Shown: positions 6,103 through 6,153 of the stretch, piece after piece | Layout: each line of letters begins with the position of its first letter | How positions within the stretch are numbered: position 1 is the first letter of the stretch | Assembly (NCBI GenBank): GCA_937900165.1 | Contig: CALCCX010000395.1 | Coordinates: 1 to 6,153, forward strand | Direction: 5' to 3' | DNA length: 6,153 nucleotides | Source of the DNA: an uncultured Acidimicrobiia bacterium | Lineage (GTDB): Bacteria; Actinomycetota; Acidimicrobiia; Spongiisociales; Spongiisociaceae | The notes under the pieces: model-generated | What the model was told of the DNA's origin: nothing | The model's database searches: none | Seen by the model: the letters and a program-made list of their open reading frames with translations, nothing else | Position numbers and translations under genes: made by a program

Positions 6103-6153
6103 AAAAAAAAAAATAAATTAAAAAATAAAAAAAAAAAAAATATAATCAAAAAC
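6103..6153. other. A-rich low-complexity tail after the adapter (artefact)
   Basis: Immediately after the adapter the sequence becomes almost pure A with scattered T and two C, unlike the roughly 60% GC of the rest. This is what a read produces after running off the end of its template. It carries no biological information. Confidence 0.95.

Noticed and set aside
5663..6103. 146-codon open frame on the + strand
   Set aside because: It lies opposite the phosphoribosyltransferase gene, has no recognisable domain, and its last 20 or so residues come from the adapter.

Overview
This looks like a short metagenomic contig from a moderately high-GC bacterium, most likely an actinobacterium. An Acidimicrobiia-like lineage is my best guess. 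The evidence is the style of the SLH-like repeats (GIT.GC...YCP...V.R.QMATF..RA), the short stand-alone AroQ chorismate mutase and the base composition. The taxonomic call is inference; there is no rRNA or marker gene here.

Left part (1-880). The window opens inside the 3' end of a MazF/PemK-type toxin gene on the + strand (2-169), cut by the window edge. A LysE/RhtB-family amino-acid exporter follows on the - strand (211-795). It is transcribed divergently from a MocR-type regulator (GntR helix-turn-helix fused to an aminotransferase-fold domain, 901-2340, + strand). The 105-bp region between their starts holds a perfect 9-bp inverted repeat (855-863/872-880) just downstream of a good -10 hexamer. 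It is a convincing candidate operator for autoregulation and control of the exporter.

Middle (2346-3956, - strand). A secreted surface protein has a signal peptide, three 57-residue SLH-like repeats, a Pro-rich linker and a right-handed beta-helix domain. Two of its repeats are almost identical in DNA, and the few differences lie at third codon positions. Its stop lies 5 bp from the stop of the convergent regulator gene.

Right part (4076-6037, - strand). A chorismate mutase gene lies downstream of a nicotinate phosphoribosyltransferase gene on the same strand, 84 bp apart. They could be co-transcribed, but aromatic amino-acid synthesis and NAD salvage have no direct metabolic link.

Right end (6038-6153). 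This is not genomic. It is an Illumina TruSeq indexed adapter with one base deleted, followed by an A-rich tail. The adapter is in frame with the nicotinate phosphoribosyltransferase gene and adds an 11-residue false N-terminus to its open reading frame. I found no CRISPR array, tRNA, rRNA, insertion sequence or phage gene, and no convincing novel multi-gene system. The most useful leads are the exporter/MocR switch, the recently homogenised surface repeats and the adapter artefact.
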